Positions 40,638 through 51,960 of a stretch of DNA of 64,000 nucleotides are shown in pieces. Made by a program: the position numbers and the translations under genes. The notes under the pieces are model-generated. The model did no database searches and had not been told where the DNA came from. It saw only the letters and a program-made list of their open reading frames with translations. Origin of the DNA: Sipunculus nudus (lineage: Eukaryota; Annelida; Sipuncula; Golfingiida; Sipunculidae); the NCBI GenBank assembly GCA_026874595.1, contig CM049316.1, positions 28,813,339 to 28,877,338 on the forward strand. Reading direction: 5' to 3'. The number at the start of each line of letters is the position of its first letter. The first letter of the stretch is position 1.

Positions 40638-41471
40638 TATTTGTAATTTTCATTTAAGTTACTGATTTTAAATGCTGTTAGTCTACGTCTGTGTGCATAT
40701 GGTAAATTCAGTCTCTTACCTAGACCGGGGGAAGAAAACATCTAGTCAGCATAATATATTTGAATTCTGCGAACCCTACAAAAAGTGCATAACAGCCTAC
40801 AAAAGGGGACATTTATTTACTTAGCTAATTCATCGCTTCGCGGGAACGCTATATGCCTTGTGTTATATATAATCTGTGTTATCGTACCATACGCGGGTAT
40901 GACCTTCGGAGATTGCTTCCCGTGTTCCATTAAGCCTTTTAGAGAACCATGTGTGTGTATATCGGTCATTATCAAGTACGGTGGATTGGGGACCATGACA
41001 GCATGAATATTTAACAATAGCTGTGCTCATATTAGACCAGACGAGGATAGCAAACAGCTTTCCGTACCTAATTTCTCTTCGTGTTCTCTCTATAGCCAGA
41101 CCATATTAGAAGAACGATATATGTAGGCCTATATTAAAAGTTATCAATCATGATAATATTATTGACATAATATTTCGTCCAAAATAAAGAGTGAAAATCA
41201 AAATTAATTATCATTTGAATTATATCTTTTATAATTAACCCTGCACGAAGCGAGGGTTATTTTTTTAACTCAATCCTTTATGTGGGTGTGGGTGTCCACA
41301 AAATATCTGAAGAACGGTATCACGGATATTATTGAAATTCATCATAAAAGTTCGTTTTTTACGCTTGGATTTACACAATTATTAAATCACTTGGATTTCA
41401 CAATACTGAGAGGTGCCAGTAAATCATCATACACCATGGGGGACAATGGTTGTTGTTCCTTGTGTTTATAT

Positions 41472-42320
41472 TGTTACAGGTATTTGTTTTGTTGTGCGCA
41501 GGAGTGTTACATGTGTCTGTTGACATTTTGATTCGTGAAGCGCAAGCATAGGTCGTTACTATGGAACCTCGCTTGCTGGGCACTGGCTCGCGTGTGGGGT
41601 CTGAAGCGTAGAAACACAACGTTCTTTTCTGTTCTAGATATTTCAGGTCTGTTCACGTGCGTGTGTATTGTTCTTTGGAATTTTTCATTTCTATAATTTT
41701 TGGGTGAGAAGCTATAAATTAGGGGCTGTGTTTAGAGCCGGGAGAAAGGAAAATACCAGCGAGCACTTAAGAGTGTTACTTTCTCATCAGTTTTTGGACC
41801 TTTTCCGATAATTGCAGTGGTTTCAGATTTTCAACGGATTTTATTCAGATGTAATACGGACTGTCTCCAGTTTGCCTTTGGGTCATTACTATTTACGTGG
41901 ACTATTGATGTTAAAGGACTCTTGTTGAGCTGTGACAGTGGTGGTATTCAGAAATCAAAGCCTTGGATCCGGACACTCTGGTACTGTACAATTTTATTGT
42001 TATACTGTGTAATTGTTTTGATTTAGTGTATTGTAATGTTTGGATTGTTCTAAGAATAAATTATAAAAACCGCTGCCTTCTTTATTCATTCCCCTAGACA
42101 TTTCACGCTGCCTAGTTTTGCGGAATCTGATTTTTTTTTAATCTCCGTAACAAGATTTGTGCTGATCACGAATGCGTGATCTTTTGTTATTTGGTTCCGT
42201 AACATGAAGTTGGGGGTTCGTCTGGGATTCGAACCCATGTCGGTGGGACACAAGTCCTGCGTACCCACCGCTTAGCTAGCAAAGAGACAGTTCGGTCCGC
42301 TTTTATGTCACCCTGTAACA
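41472..42320 (+). mobile_element. 849-bp LTR-like insertion with 4-bp target duplication
   Basis: Begins TGTTACAGG and ends CCTGTAACA, a perfect 9-bp inverted pair with the TG...CA ends of a retroviral-type LTR, flanked by ATAT on both sides (41468..41471, 42321..42324). The inverted duplicate B' lacks it: 50657..50684 is the uninterrupted site. Inside, a TATA-like TATAAATTAG lies near 41713 and AATAAA at 42055..42060. A second LTR-like end, CCGTAACA, closes at 42204, followed by TGGGGGTTCGTCTGGGAT (42211..42228), which differs at two positions from the proline-tRNA primer-binding site as I remember it. The last 110 bp are tRNA-like (complement of a B box, GATTCGAACCC) and match the small repeats at 36185 and 59313. 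No gag or pol frame is present. It is either a solo LTR plus a little internal sequence, or a TRIM-like non-autonomous element. Confidence 0.65.
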
Positions 42321-42504
42321 ATATTCATAAGCAGACTCAGCACGATGTACAGGGGTGATTTTCAAAATTATTTCAATGTAGCAGTTCCTAGAAATAACAC
42401 AGGTTTAATTAACATTCTAAGGCACCCACTTTAAATTCTGCTCAGGGTTTGCTTCCGCATATCGGACGCTTTTTGAATAATAAAAATAATAATAATAATT
42501 ATAA

Positions 42505-42620
42505 TCTATATATTAATAGCGTAAGGCGATTTTTGTGATTTTCCGTATCTCCTCTGATATCACCGTACGGATTGCCGTGATTTTCGACATGCATATGCTC
42601 CGGGTTTGTCCGAAGAGATT
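42505..42620 (+). mobile_element. Helitron 5' end, same family
   Basis: TCTATATATTAATAGCG after an A, then GTGATTTTCCGTATCTCC and TATCACCGTACGGATTG, as in 43960..44083. It diverges after about 42570, and no paired hairpin-CTAG end was found for it. It may be a longer element truncated or invaded on its right, or may have used the end at 44083. Confidence 0.6.
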
Positions 42621-42952
42621 CCACCCACTTTTATTTACAATATTTGCGTTTTACGTGCCTAATTAATAATTTTATTATTTGCTCCCCCGCGGGTGCCTCT
42701 TTTCTTTGTGTCTTCGGGCCAGGTAACACAATGGCCATAGAGTGTGTGATGGCGGGAAAGAGTTTTACTCCGGGGGCCCTATCTGGGGTTTTCTTACATT
42801 TCATGGTGACCGGCCCGAAATAATCCCCACCGGCGATTCCTTCTCAAAAGGGGGATCTTTGAAAGTATTGTTTTGCAGGAGCCCTCTTCGTGACCTGATA
42901 TGCTTGAGTGCACATCTACCGGGTCGAAGGAAATCGTGATGGATAGGCCAAA

Positions 42953-43243
42953 AAAAGGTATGGTTCTTGGGCACTTTATTTCAGAAACCTGTGAGGCCGG
43001 GCGATATTTTACCTTTCTTTTGTTTGTTTCGATAAAAAGTTCATATGACCAGAGAAAGCATGAAAAATAACAGAATTGTTTTGTTACACGCAAAAGCACT
43101 ACATAACTAAGGAAATCTGATCAAAATTGTATCAATTTATCTTCTTGAAAGATGAAAATCAAAATAATTTTTTTTATGCGGGAGGGGGAAGGGGGGGGGG
43201 GGGGTAAAATTGACGCGGGCGGTGCCTGAGAACCATACCTTTT
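42953..43243. mobile_element. MITE family M, copy 2
   Basis: Ends AAAAGGTATGGTTCTTGGG and inverted AAAAGGTATGGTTCTCAGG. The interior aligns with copy 1 throughout. It is about 30 bp longer, mainly because of a G-run expansion at about 43180..43203. It lies between the two Helitron-type ends at 42505 and 43960. Confidence 0.8.
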
Positions 43244-43959
43244 ATTTTTATTTTTTTGTCTTATACAGTCGCACTTTGTCGCACGAAGTCCAGGGCCATG
43301 CATGCGATTGAGGTCTTTGACAAATATTCACCAACACGTGTAGGCCAACTATGGAACAGATGTAAGGAAAATGTTAACCAAATTTAAGTCGTGGTTGGTA
43401 CAGTGTGATGTGTCCATGTGTGGAGTGGCACCACCAAAGTTGTAAAGACTTAATATTGACGTATAATATTTTGAAAATCGAGATTTTATTCTCATTACTG
43501 CAGTTACAAATGTCTAACTCCTGTAAAAATGTATATTTGATACGTTTGTACTGGTAGTTGTTTCTTTTACATGCATGTGCCATCTCATTTTTAATAATGT
43601 TTATCTAATACTCTTTTGTTTTTAAAGACTTTAAATTCTTTCATTCAGTATGTATGCTTATTGCGTACAAGTCATGGCCATCACTGATACTATTTTCACA
43701 AATAAAACCGGTATTTTTGCATTTTCTTTTTAGGTCTATTCCGTGGACGGTTTATTTTGTATTTATATGTAATCCTTTGACAAGTCCCTCATGTCACATG
43801 GTACATGTGTAGGTGACTATACTATTTGTCAATGACCCCGACCACATATTAAGCACTGGCTTCGGGGGACCGTGTGCGACTGTACGCTGTTCCGAAACAT
43901 GTTCTGAACGCTGTTCCGAAAGATATTCATCCACAACACCATACATATAATTGATCTGA

Positions 43960-44083
43960 TCTATATATTAATATCGTAACGCGATTTGTGTGATTTTCCG
44001 TATCTCCGGATTTTCTGTGGATTTCCGATACCACCGTACGGATTGTGTCGTCCCAAATCGTGCGTAGCACGGGTATTTGCTAG
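43960..44083 (+). mobile_element. Mini-Helitron (124 bp, complete ends)
   Basis: Begins TCTATATATTAATATCG after an A and ends with hairpin CGTGC-GTA-GCACG (44059..44071), 8 bp, then CTAG followed by T. This matches the Helitron rule: 5' TC, a 3' hairpin before CTRR, insertion between A and T, no target duplication. The interior (GTGATTTTCCGTATCTCC, ACCACCGTACGGATT) is shared with 42505. Confidence 0.82.
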
Positions 44084-44123
44084 TAATAAAAATAATAATA
44101 TTGATGATGATGATGATTAGGCC

Positions 44124-44154
<31 letters not shown>

Positions 44155-44559
44155 CCAAGTAATGTTGTTTTCCCCACAAAAACTGAATAACAATTCGATA
44201 GAGAGCTCAGGGATTAAAGCTCTACCTCATAAAACCAAAACGTTAAAATGAAATAATGAAACTCATATGAAATACGATCTTTACACAAAAGACATGCGAT
44301 GGTGCCGAACGTGAACCTTAAGTTTGCAGCTGATATGAAAAAAGGTATATTTTCGAAATAAATTTTACAGTTTATCCATTTACCAATATATTTCTATTAT
44401 TCCAAACTATTTCATTAACTGTTGTAATACGTATAAACCGCCATGATTCAATAGATAAAAACATAATAGCTTGACAAATGTTGAAGCCTGGTCACTGAAT
44501 AATAACAACGGAGGAGAAATGACAGTCGACAATACCTTTTAAAAATCAAGTCACCCACT

Positions 44560-45501
44560 TCCTTACATTATTAACATACCGCTTTTAGCCACATATTTTT
44601 TTTGTGTGCATCTATCATACATTGTACATTTATAACCTTTTGACCTCCATTGTCATAATCTTCCATTATAGTTCTGCGTTTTATTCATCCCTTTCTTTTC
44701 CCTTTCCACATAAATTGGAGTTACTCTGGTGTTTCACTGATGTTATTTCTGGTATGTCAATGACTGAAGCAATATATTGAAGTTTTGAAAATTCAAATGA
44801 CTTGATATTTAAATTCGTCAACTCATAGGCATCTCCGAGCCTCCACGTATACAAATCGTTTTACTTCAAGGGGGTTTGGTTTAATATTCTTTTTCAGTCA
44901 TATATTTTTATTTGTTAGTTATATAAACACAAAGCAGTTTTATTTTTCCAATATTTCCAATTTCAACCAAAGGTAAAATCAGAATTTATTTCTGAATCAA
45001 TCTATACTGCTTCTGACTTTTCTTCATTTGCTTTAAGACCGGATATTTTTTGAGAATGATGATATTAAATTTATGAGTGAGATGGATGTATTATCAACTT
45101 TGATTAAAGCTGTTAGGTCATCTGCATACGGTACACATTAAAGAATACTATGGTTATTTAAAAGAATTCCATGAATCTGACAATTCTCTCCCATGATATC
45201 AATACAAAACGTTTGTGGAGATCGGGTGACCTTGATGCACTCCTGTGTCTACCAAGAAATAGCATTAAGAGTATCCATTGTTCATTATACTGAACTAATG
45301 TTAGTATAGAAAAGTTTGACCCATGACATTCAGTTTTCGCTAAAAATTAAATCGTTTCTAAACCTCTGTCATATAATTCTTTTCCAATGAATCAAAAGCC
45401 ATTTCAGAATCTACACTGAGAACTATCCCTGGTTGATCTATTATCTTAAGGTTTTCTGCTGTATCCAAAACTGTTCTCAATGCTTCTCCTATATATCTGC
45501 C
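44560..45501 (-). pseudogene. LINE reverse transcriptase remnant, 3' portion (L1/Tx1-like)
   Basis: Minus-strand fragments in RT order. GRYIGEALRTVLDTAENLKI starts at 45501. GIVLSVDSEMAFDSLEKNY carries the A-motif position, but the usual F/D pattern has decayed. MNNGYS and TGVHQGHPIST match the B-motif region (family GVRQGCPLS). YADDLTALIKV is the catalytic YADD box near 45105. SGLKANEEKSEAV follows, then at about 44620..44700 FMWKGK and IKRRTIMEDYDNGGQKVI, the typical post-RT block. Frameshifts and stops break it in several places. It continues upstream in 47887..48150, beyond the piggyBac insertion. Confidence 0.85.
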
Positions 45502-45505
45502 TTAA

Positions 45506-47882
45506 ACTTCCATCAGTACAAGTCGAAAATCTAATCAATCCGTACACCTGGGATCTATCTGGACCTCAGAAGGAAAGGATGGATATTTAATTAATGCTAC
45601 ATAAATATCATAGTCATTTATATGTTCCTTGATTGATATTGGCTCTTTAGACAAATATAGAGAAGAATATCGGTATCTGGGAGAAAATACTTAAATTAGA
45701 TGATATCAATAAAACGTTAAACAAGGATTACATATTTTTTCTTCTTTGGCAGTTTTTTCTCAGTTTGTTCAGGCTAGCATATGAGCACTACTTATTTTGG
45801 ACATTTTACGTGTTGGCATATAAATTAAAACATATTATATCTGTGGATATCCCAAATTCCAGATGTTTTTCCTTAGAATTAAAAAAATAGACCCCGGTTG
45901 GACCCCAAACCAATTGTTAGCTTTTTAGTGTACTTTCTAACAGCATTAAAGATGAGCAAAAAAAGTTCCATTTTAACTAAGCATATAGGTAAATCCCTCC
46001 GCATGTGTTGAATTTCTTACAGCATGAATACAGATATGACTCGCACATGATACTGGATCCAGCCAACTTGTACGCGATACAGAAAATGACTCGTCACCAT
46101 AGAGACGGAGTTTCAGTATGGGTTGTGGGTTCACATGTATTATCTTGTGTAGATCATCATTCGTAGCCTAATGTTCAGATTTTGGGCTGTTTACAACAAT
46201 ATTAATGCAACATGATTGAAGACCACCGCGATGCATCCCTCGAGAGTGCTTTTATCACGAATCAAGTAGGCATACCAGCCCAATTGCCTACTTAGTCGGG
46301 TTGTAACGGCTGGAGGCCATTGTGAGCTGACCAGTAAATCCAAACACAATATACTCTTCCTCACTCTGACCACTGGTGGAATATCGGGCATGTGTTTGCG
46401 CAGTGTTCTAAGGTAGGTTAGCTCATTGGCAAAGAGGACATCCACCTAAGGAACGCCGGTGAAAAGGTTCTTAGCATTGATATTGCGTCCTTTCCCATAT
46501 AAAGGTTGATCTAAACCTTTTACCATACGGGGCACTTGGTTGACCTCTCTGGTTTGGTAAGCCTGTTTCCCCAAGTACACGTGACCACATAGCGAATAAC
46601 TGAACGCTACATCGCAGTTCCACCATATTTCGAACATATAGTCCACACATCCCTAAAAACTGCCAGCTCATCCCGACCTCTTCGCTCAGATCTTGTGTCT
46701 TTGTTGTCAAAACTCAGGAAAAAAAGGAATGATCTTGAACTCGTCGGTAACATTGAAGCCCGAAATATGTTTCTCCCAGTCTTTGTAACCCAATAGACCC
46801 AAGGACTCATCGGTTGAATGATTAACCCAAGCGAGAAATACGAGACCCATGAAGGCTTTCAGTTCCATAAGGGTCACAGTTTTCCAGAATTTTTTTCCTC
46901 GATGGTCTTCGTTCCACTGATTTTATAACCTAGTGGCTTCCGCTTTGTCTCATGCGTGATAATTCCGAGGATCTCATTTGATAAGAACAGCTCAAAGGCT
47001 TCTTTTATGGTTTTTATCCTGCCTTGAGCTGTTACCCCTACATGGTTACGAATTATATCTTCAGGTCCCCTTCTGTGGATTATTGGAACCTGCAGACTCG
47101 ATTCTTTACCATGTATTATTTGTGGCCTTGTTTGGGTCGGATCAGTCCTGCAGCATTTTCTGCCTCAGGGGAATCCTCATGATCTTGAGTGTCATCAGCT
47201 GGAAGATCTAGGGCTCGCCCACGACCCCTACCCTGACCTCTACCTTTCCTCCTCTCTCTTCCTCTACTTCTACCTCTGCTTCTGCCTCTACCCGAATTTT
47301 ATGACCCACTGTTTTCCTTTTTCTCTGTGTGTTGCCTTGTCCCCTTTCTTCAGACACCGTTCCATGGTCGGAGGTAGTTATGTTTTGTCCTACATTAAGC
47401 TAAACAGGCAAGCATTCCGCAGAATCGGCTACAGAAACATGGTCTTCAGTTTCAGAGGGAACGTCAGGGCATTCAATATGATCATAATCCTTTTATTCGC
47501 CCCTATCAGAGAATTAAGCATCTGAAGGGTCAGATTCATTCTCAAGAGTCATGATTAGCGCCTGAAACACAGTGTATCTTGACTGATTTCTAGCCATATT
47601 TGAATAGAAATCTTATATAAATGAAAAAAATATATCCTTATATGGATAACAGTGTCAGTGATGTGGTATTTTATTAATAAAAATAAACACAAGAGACTGA
47701 AAACAAAAACAAATGATCTTCTGTTCCGCAGTTGTCAATGGGAAAGGAATATTTTAGATACAGATCATAGGGTGAATGGAACCCATCTAACTTTAACCTC
47801 AATAAAGGCATCAATATACCTGACAACTACCTAAACTAATTAATATAAAAAAAACACAACTCCAGGTGTATACTGATGGAGA
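45506..47882 (-). mobile_element. Decayed piggyBac-like transposon flanked by TTAA
   Basis: A 2377-bp unit flanked on both sides by TTAA (45502..45505 and 47883..47886), the obligate piggyBac target. The inner ends are imperfect inverted repeats: ACTTCCATCAGTACA on the left and TCTCCATCAGTATACA read inward from the right, sharing TCCATCAGTA. Length fits a complete piggyBac element. The transposase remnant inside reads on the minus strand. The sequence flanking both TTAA sites is one LINE reverse-transcriptase frame, so the element landed in an older LINE. Part of its transposase 3' side recurs inverted at about 56970..57420. Confidence 0.82.
46191..47597 (-). pseudogene. piggyBac transposase pseudogene
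   Basis: A frame begins at ATG 47597 (MARNQSRYTVFQALIMTLEN), is acidic, and acquires in-frame stops within 30 codons. It then passes through an RGR-rich stretch at about 47210..47290, as in many piggyBac N-termini. WKTVTLMELKAFMGLVFLAW (near 46850) matches the conserved start of the piggyBac catalytic fold. NLFTGVP, then a TAG stop (46446..46448), then VDVLFANELTYLRTLRKHMP resembles the family motif 'DNFFTSVPLADELL..GTLRKNR'. Several frameshifts and nonsense codons are needed, and the segment between FLAW and the 'LSFDNKD' block is shortened, so the catalytic aspartates cannot all be placed. The C-terminal cysteine-rich domain is not recognisable. It is a dead copy that would originally have cut and pasted at TTAA. 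Confidence 0.78.
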
Positions 47883-47886
47883 TTAA

Positions 47887-48150
47887 TAAAACCATGTTGA
47901 GTAGTACTAATAATTTCAGGTTAAGTTTTTTTTATTCTTTGTAATAATCTTGGGTGCAATTTTATAGTCATTATTTAAAATAGAAACTGGTCTCCAGTGT
48001 TTTCATTAATAATCTATTTTTACTTTTTATATCAAGTAGTGTAATCACAATGCAATTTTATAGTCATTATTTAATATAGAAATTGGTCTCCAGTTTTTTC
48101 GTGAATAACCTATTTTTACTTTTTTATCAAGAAGTGTTATCACAGACTGA
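47887..48150 (-). pseudogene. LINE reverse transcriptase remnant, 5' portion with a duplicated block
   Basis: Minus-strand frame ITLLDKKVKIGYSRKNWRP continuing ISILNNDYKIAPK and then PEIISTTQHGFI. These are the RT N-terminal motifs seen in L1/Tx1-type LINEs (NWRPISLLN, and QTGFIKGR at the end). A block of about 100 bp encoding the WRPISILNNDYKIA stretch is present twice in tandem (about 47952..48051 and 48052..48146). The frame is cut at TTAA 47883 and resumes at 45501 as GRYIGE, the expected continuation. The A' duplication block begins immediately to the right (about 48185). Confidence 0.82.
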
Positions 48151-48184
48151 TTTTGAGAGGAAGACCTTTCACCCAACTAAAGTG

Positions 48185-50240
48185 GGGAAATAACACTTGC
48201 ATTAGCTGTATTTAATCACGTAGTGAATCGACTGAAGAGCCAAAATTCTTTTCAGCATCAAAGAAAATGCAGCCTGACATTTTAGATAATAAACACCAGC
48301 TTCAACAGCTGCAGTATCTGTTCTTTATGTATGTATGTAAAGAACTTAAATTTACATCATGCGTTCTTTAGCATCAAAGAATAAATAGCGTGAGATTATA
48401 GATAAATTGACACTGGTTTCAGCAGCTGCAGTCTTTGTTCTTTATTTGATTCGCCTTATTTTAATCTTTATCTCTGATCAGAACAAGGCTGGTGTGAACA
48501 GTTTTCCGTTCAATGACATAAGCATAAGTGACTGGTTTCGGTAGGTCAGTAACCCCGAAATCTTTGACGTAAACAAGTTGGTCTACGTGATACATGTACC
48601 AGGCCATTCTAGATATTTTTCACGTTCAAATGTCCGACACTGCGCTTAAAAGACAACCCATGCTTATTTACTTAAACCAGCATTAAGAGTTCATCTTTTC
48701 ACTACAAGAAACAATGTTTCAGCGTACTGTGTGTCTGTGTGACCAACTCGTTATGCATGGTTCAGTTGTTCTAAAATTATATTTTTATAAGGTCAACTTT
48801 TCAGCTCTAGTTCTGTATTAAAACATGCAAATATTGTATAATTTGAATTTTTTTTTCTAAATATTTATTTATAAATCTAATCAATCATTTAGCTCTTTCT
48901 TTGATTATTTTCTTTAACATTCTTGGTTGTATGAAAATGTTTGGGTGGAGGAAAGTCATCCGTTGAACTAGGTCATAAAATTTAAGTTGAATTAGCATCA
49001 TTAAATACTCTTATAAACCCCATTGCTGTTTTATTTCAAATTCTGGGAATCCCTAAATCCCATAATTTGCATGTTCGCTTCCTTGCATGCTTGATGACAT
49101 ATGTAACTAGGAATCCATAATCTCTAATGAATACAATCCTCCACATTCACTTATTCGATCCAGGTTTATTGGTGCATAGTTGAATTTACATTTGTAAATC
49201 ATCCATGATGACATTCCTGGATGCAGGTTATGTGCCGGATCAAATTCACCAGCCAATCCTTGGAATGCCCTGAAAAGAGATTACGTTCAGGATTGCATGT
49301 GTTATGTTGTGAACAAACACAACAATACACACACACAAAACGGGAATGCAAGCATACCCGCCTGGTGGAGGCAATAATGGCAACCTCACTGAAGGAAAGG
49401 CCTGCGAGAACAACATATCGGAGTCATTCAATAACCACATTGACAAGGTGCCAGGTCTTCATGTTTATTGTGCACTCAGGTTCAATTGTTACAGTCAAGA
49501 AGTACAGACGTTCACGTGTACTCACTGCAGAGAGGTCAGTGCCTGAAGCACATGTATAAAGAGACTCCAAAAAGCTGATACTTTGGCAAGTCCACAGATC
49601 AAGAGAACGTATTGTATTATAGGAAAAAAAAGTTATTGGCTCAGGAGCAGTAGTCTGCATCATTTTTAATATAATATAATAATAATTTAAAATAATATAT
49701 TAGAATGTAATGTAATAAAATATATAATTTAATACAACAGGATAATAAGGAATGACATTATATGGTATAATGTAATATAATAACTCGATTTGTTTGCTCC
49801 AGGGGGTATGCTAACGAGAAAACACGTACTGCTATTGGCCTGGAGAATGTCTACTATCCTCACGCGCGTGGAATACACTGAAATCGTCGTCCGAATCTCC
49901 TTATGTTATAACCGTATCAAAGAATTGTTATCCGACCAATGAGTGAGCGGTATCGCATTCTGCATCCAGCTCCAAATTTTAATAATGCGATACCACGCTC
50001 TCATTGGTCTGATAAGTTCCTTGCTCTTTGTCCATCCTGGTGGTGCAACCCGGAGAACCTTGCTATACGAAACAGCGGTTAATCAGAAGATGATCTGTAG
50101 TTTATAACAGCTCTGTGTGGAGTATAGAAAAGGTTCTGTATTATCTTTATACGGATTATGTTGATTCGACGTGGATGCTGACATTCGAGTAGACGTGGAA
50201 GCTGCTAATTTAGCTGACGTGGATGTTGAAATTAGCTCTT
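48185..50240. repeat. Duplication block A'
   Basis: Direct copy of A. It has a local tandem duplication of its own start (about 48190..48320 and 48330..48430, both ending in CAGCAGCTGCAG or CAACAGCTGCAG). The 112-codon frame at 49221 has no counterpart in A and is probably chance. Confidence 0.85.
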
Positions 50241-50432
50241 TTCATATCAGCTGCAAAATTAAAGGCACGTACGGCATATCGCATGTGCCTTTTGTGTGAA
50301 GGTAATATTTAATTTGAGTTTCATTATTTCTTTTTAAGTTATGGTTTTTATTAGGTAGAGCTTTATTCCGTGAGATCTTTATTGAATTGTTCTTCAGTTT
50401 TTATCGGAAAACCACATTACTCTGGATAATAT

Positions 50433-50497
50433 AATGATAAATAATAATAATAATAATGATGTTTATATTAATCATCATTATCATCATCATTAATATG

Positions 50498-50535
<38 letters not shown>
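50433..50535. repeat. AAT/ATC/ATT trinucleotide array
   Basis: AAT units, then an ATC stretch, then 14 or so ATT units. The AAT and ATT arms are complementary, so it could form a hairpin. It lies at the junction of A' and the inverted B'. Confidence 0.9.
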
Positions 50536-51960
50536 GCGTCCGATAAAGGGAAGCAAGCCCTGCGCGGATTTCAAAATTAGTGCCTTGGAATGTTAATTAA
50601 ACCTGTGTTATTCCTAGATATTTTTAATTGAAAACACCCCTGGACATCGTGGTGGGGCTGCTTATGACTACAAACACAACGAACAACAACCATTGTCCCC
50701 CATTGTGCATGCTGATTAACTGACACCTTTCAGCTTCTGTGAAAATCTCCAAGTGATTAAATTTAGGGGTCAATCGAAGTATAAAATCCAACTTTTATGA
50801 TAAATTTCAAAAACATCCGTGATACCGTTCTTCAGATATATTGTGGACACTCACACACACACATACATAATCGAGTAAAATCAAAAGCCATCGCTTCGCG
50901 TTGGGTTAATAATAATAATAATAGTAATAATTCAAATGATAATTAATTTAGTTTTGACTCTGTATTTTGGACGAAATATTTGTCTACTAATTTTGTCAAA
51001 ACAATTGAAAATGGCACTCCAAATGCTTATTAATATTATCAACATTGATGACTTTTCATATAGGCCGACATATATTGTTCTTTTAAGATGGTCAGGTTAA
51101 AGAGTGAATACGGACAAAAATTAGGTTGGCAAAGCTGTTTTTGCTAGCCAGGTCTGTCCTGAAATGAGCAGAGCAATTGTTATTGTTTATGATCCTAATT
51201 TACTTGGCCAATGTACTTGAACATGACCGAGATACATACATGTGGTTCTCTACAAGGCTTAATGGAACATGGGAAGAGACCTCCGAAGGTCATAACCGCG
51301 TCATTATAGTACGATAACACAGATTATGAACATAGCATAATGCGTTCCCGCGAAGCGAACACGCAACTTCCGATAGTTAACCAAATTTTCGCAGTATCAG
51401 CTAAGTATAGAAATGTCCACCTGTGTGAGCTGTTATGCACTTTTTGTAGGGTTCGCAGAATTCAAATACATGTATTTCCCGTTGAATGGATGTTTTCTTC
51501 GCTAGGTCTAGGTAAGAGACTGGATTTACCATATGCACACAGACGGTGCCTGGCAACATTTGAAACAAGACAGTAACAATAACATAAATAAATATCACAT
51601 GTACAGTGGATCCTGTGAGTAAGGACCACCTCGCGTGTTCTTATTAGAGTGGTCAGTCATAACGAATGTGAATGCTTTCGGTTCACCTTTGGGGGGTTTC
51701 ATTGGACAGGCGGTCTTTCAGACAGGTTTCACTATACATAAATATACGACTGAAATATAACTTTGGAACAAGCCGATTTAGACAAACACATTGTACATAT
51801 TATACAAGAGGGCGCTCGGTAGAGCGCATACCGTCGCCGAAGCAAATCATTTCCATTGGATCCGCCTCAAATCCGGGCATAAATTTAATGGGGTCTTAAA
51901 TGGACCATGTCCCACTCCTGCCTGCACAGAGTTTCGGACAAACTGATTCAGTGCTTTTTT
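50440..51960 (-). repeat. Duplication block B', inverted relative to B
   Basis: Reverse-complement copy of B without the LTR-like insertion. It begins in an ATT/ATC microsatellite (50433..50535) that mirrors the AAT run closing B at 42478..42500. The 78-codon frame at 51340 is not preserved in B. Confidence 0.87.
51604..51734. mobile_element. Short pogo-like MITE in block B'
   Basis: CAGTGGATCCTGTGAGTAAG at the left and TAGTGAAACCTGTCTGAAAG read inward from the right, with TA at both flanks. It is the inverted orthologous copy of 40511..40637. Confidence 0.68.

Larger units (their letters stand above)
40340..42500 (+). repeat. Duplication block B
   Basis: Aligns inverted with 50440..51960. 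Landmarks are CTTGTTCCAAAGTTATATTT, AACCCTACAAAAAGTGCATA, GAAGAACGGTATCACGGAT and GGGGGACAATGGTTGTTGTT. It carries the extra 849-bp LTR-like insertion at 41472..42320. The region 40640..41470 otherwise holds no recognisable gene. Confidence 0.87.

Noticed and set aside
49221-49559. 112-codon plus frame
   Set aside because: It lies in block A'. The matching stretch of block A has stops and indels in that frame.
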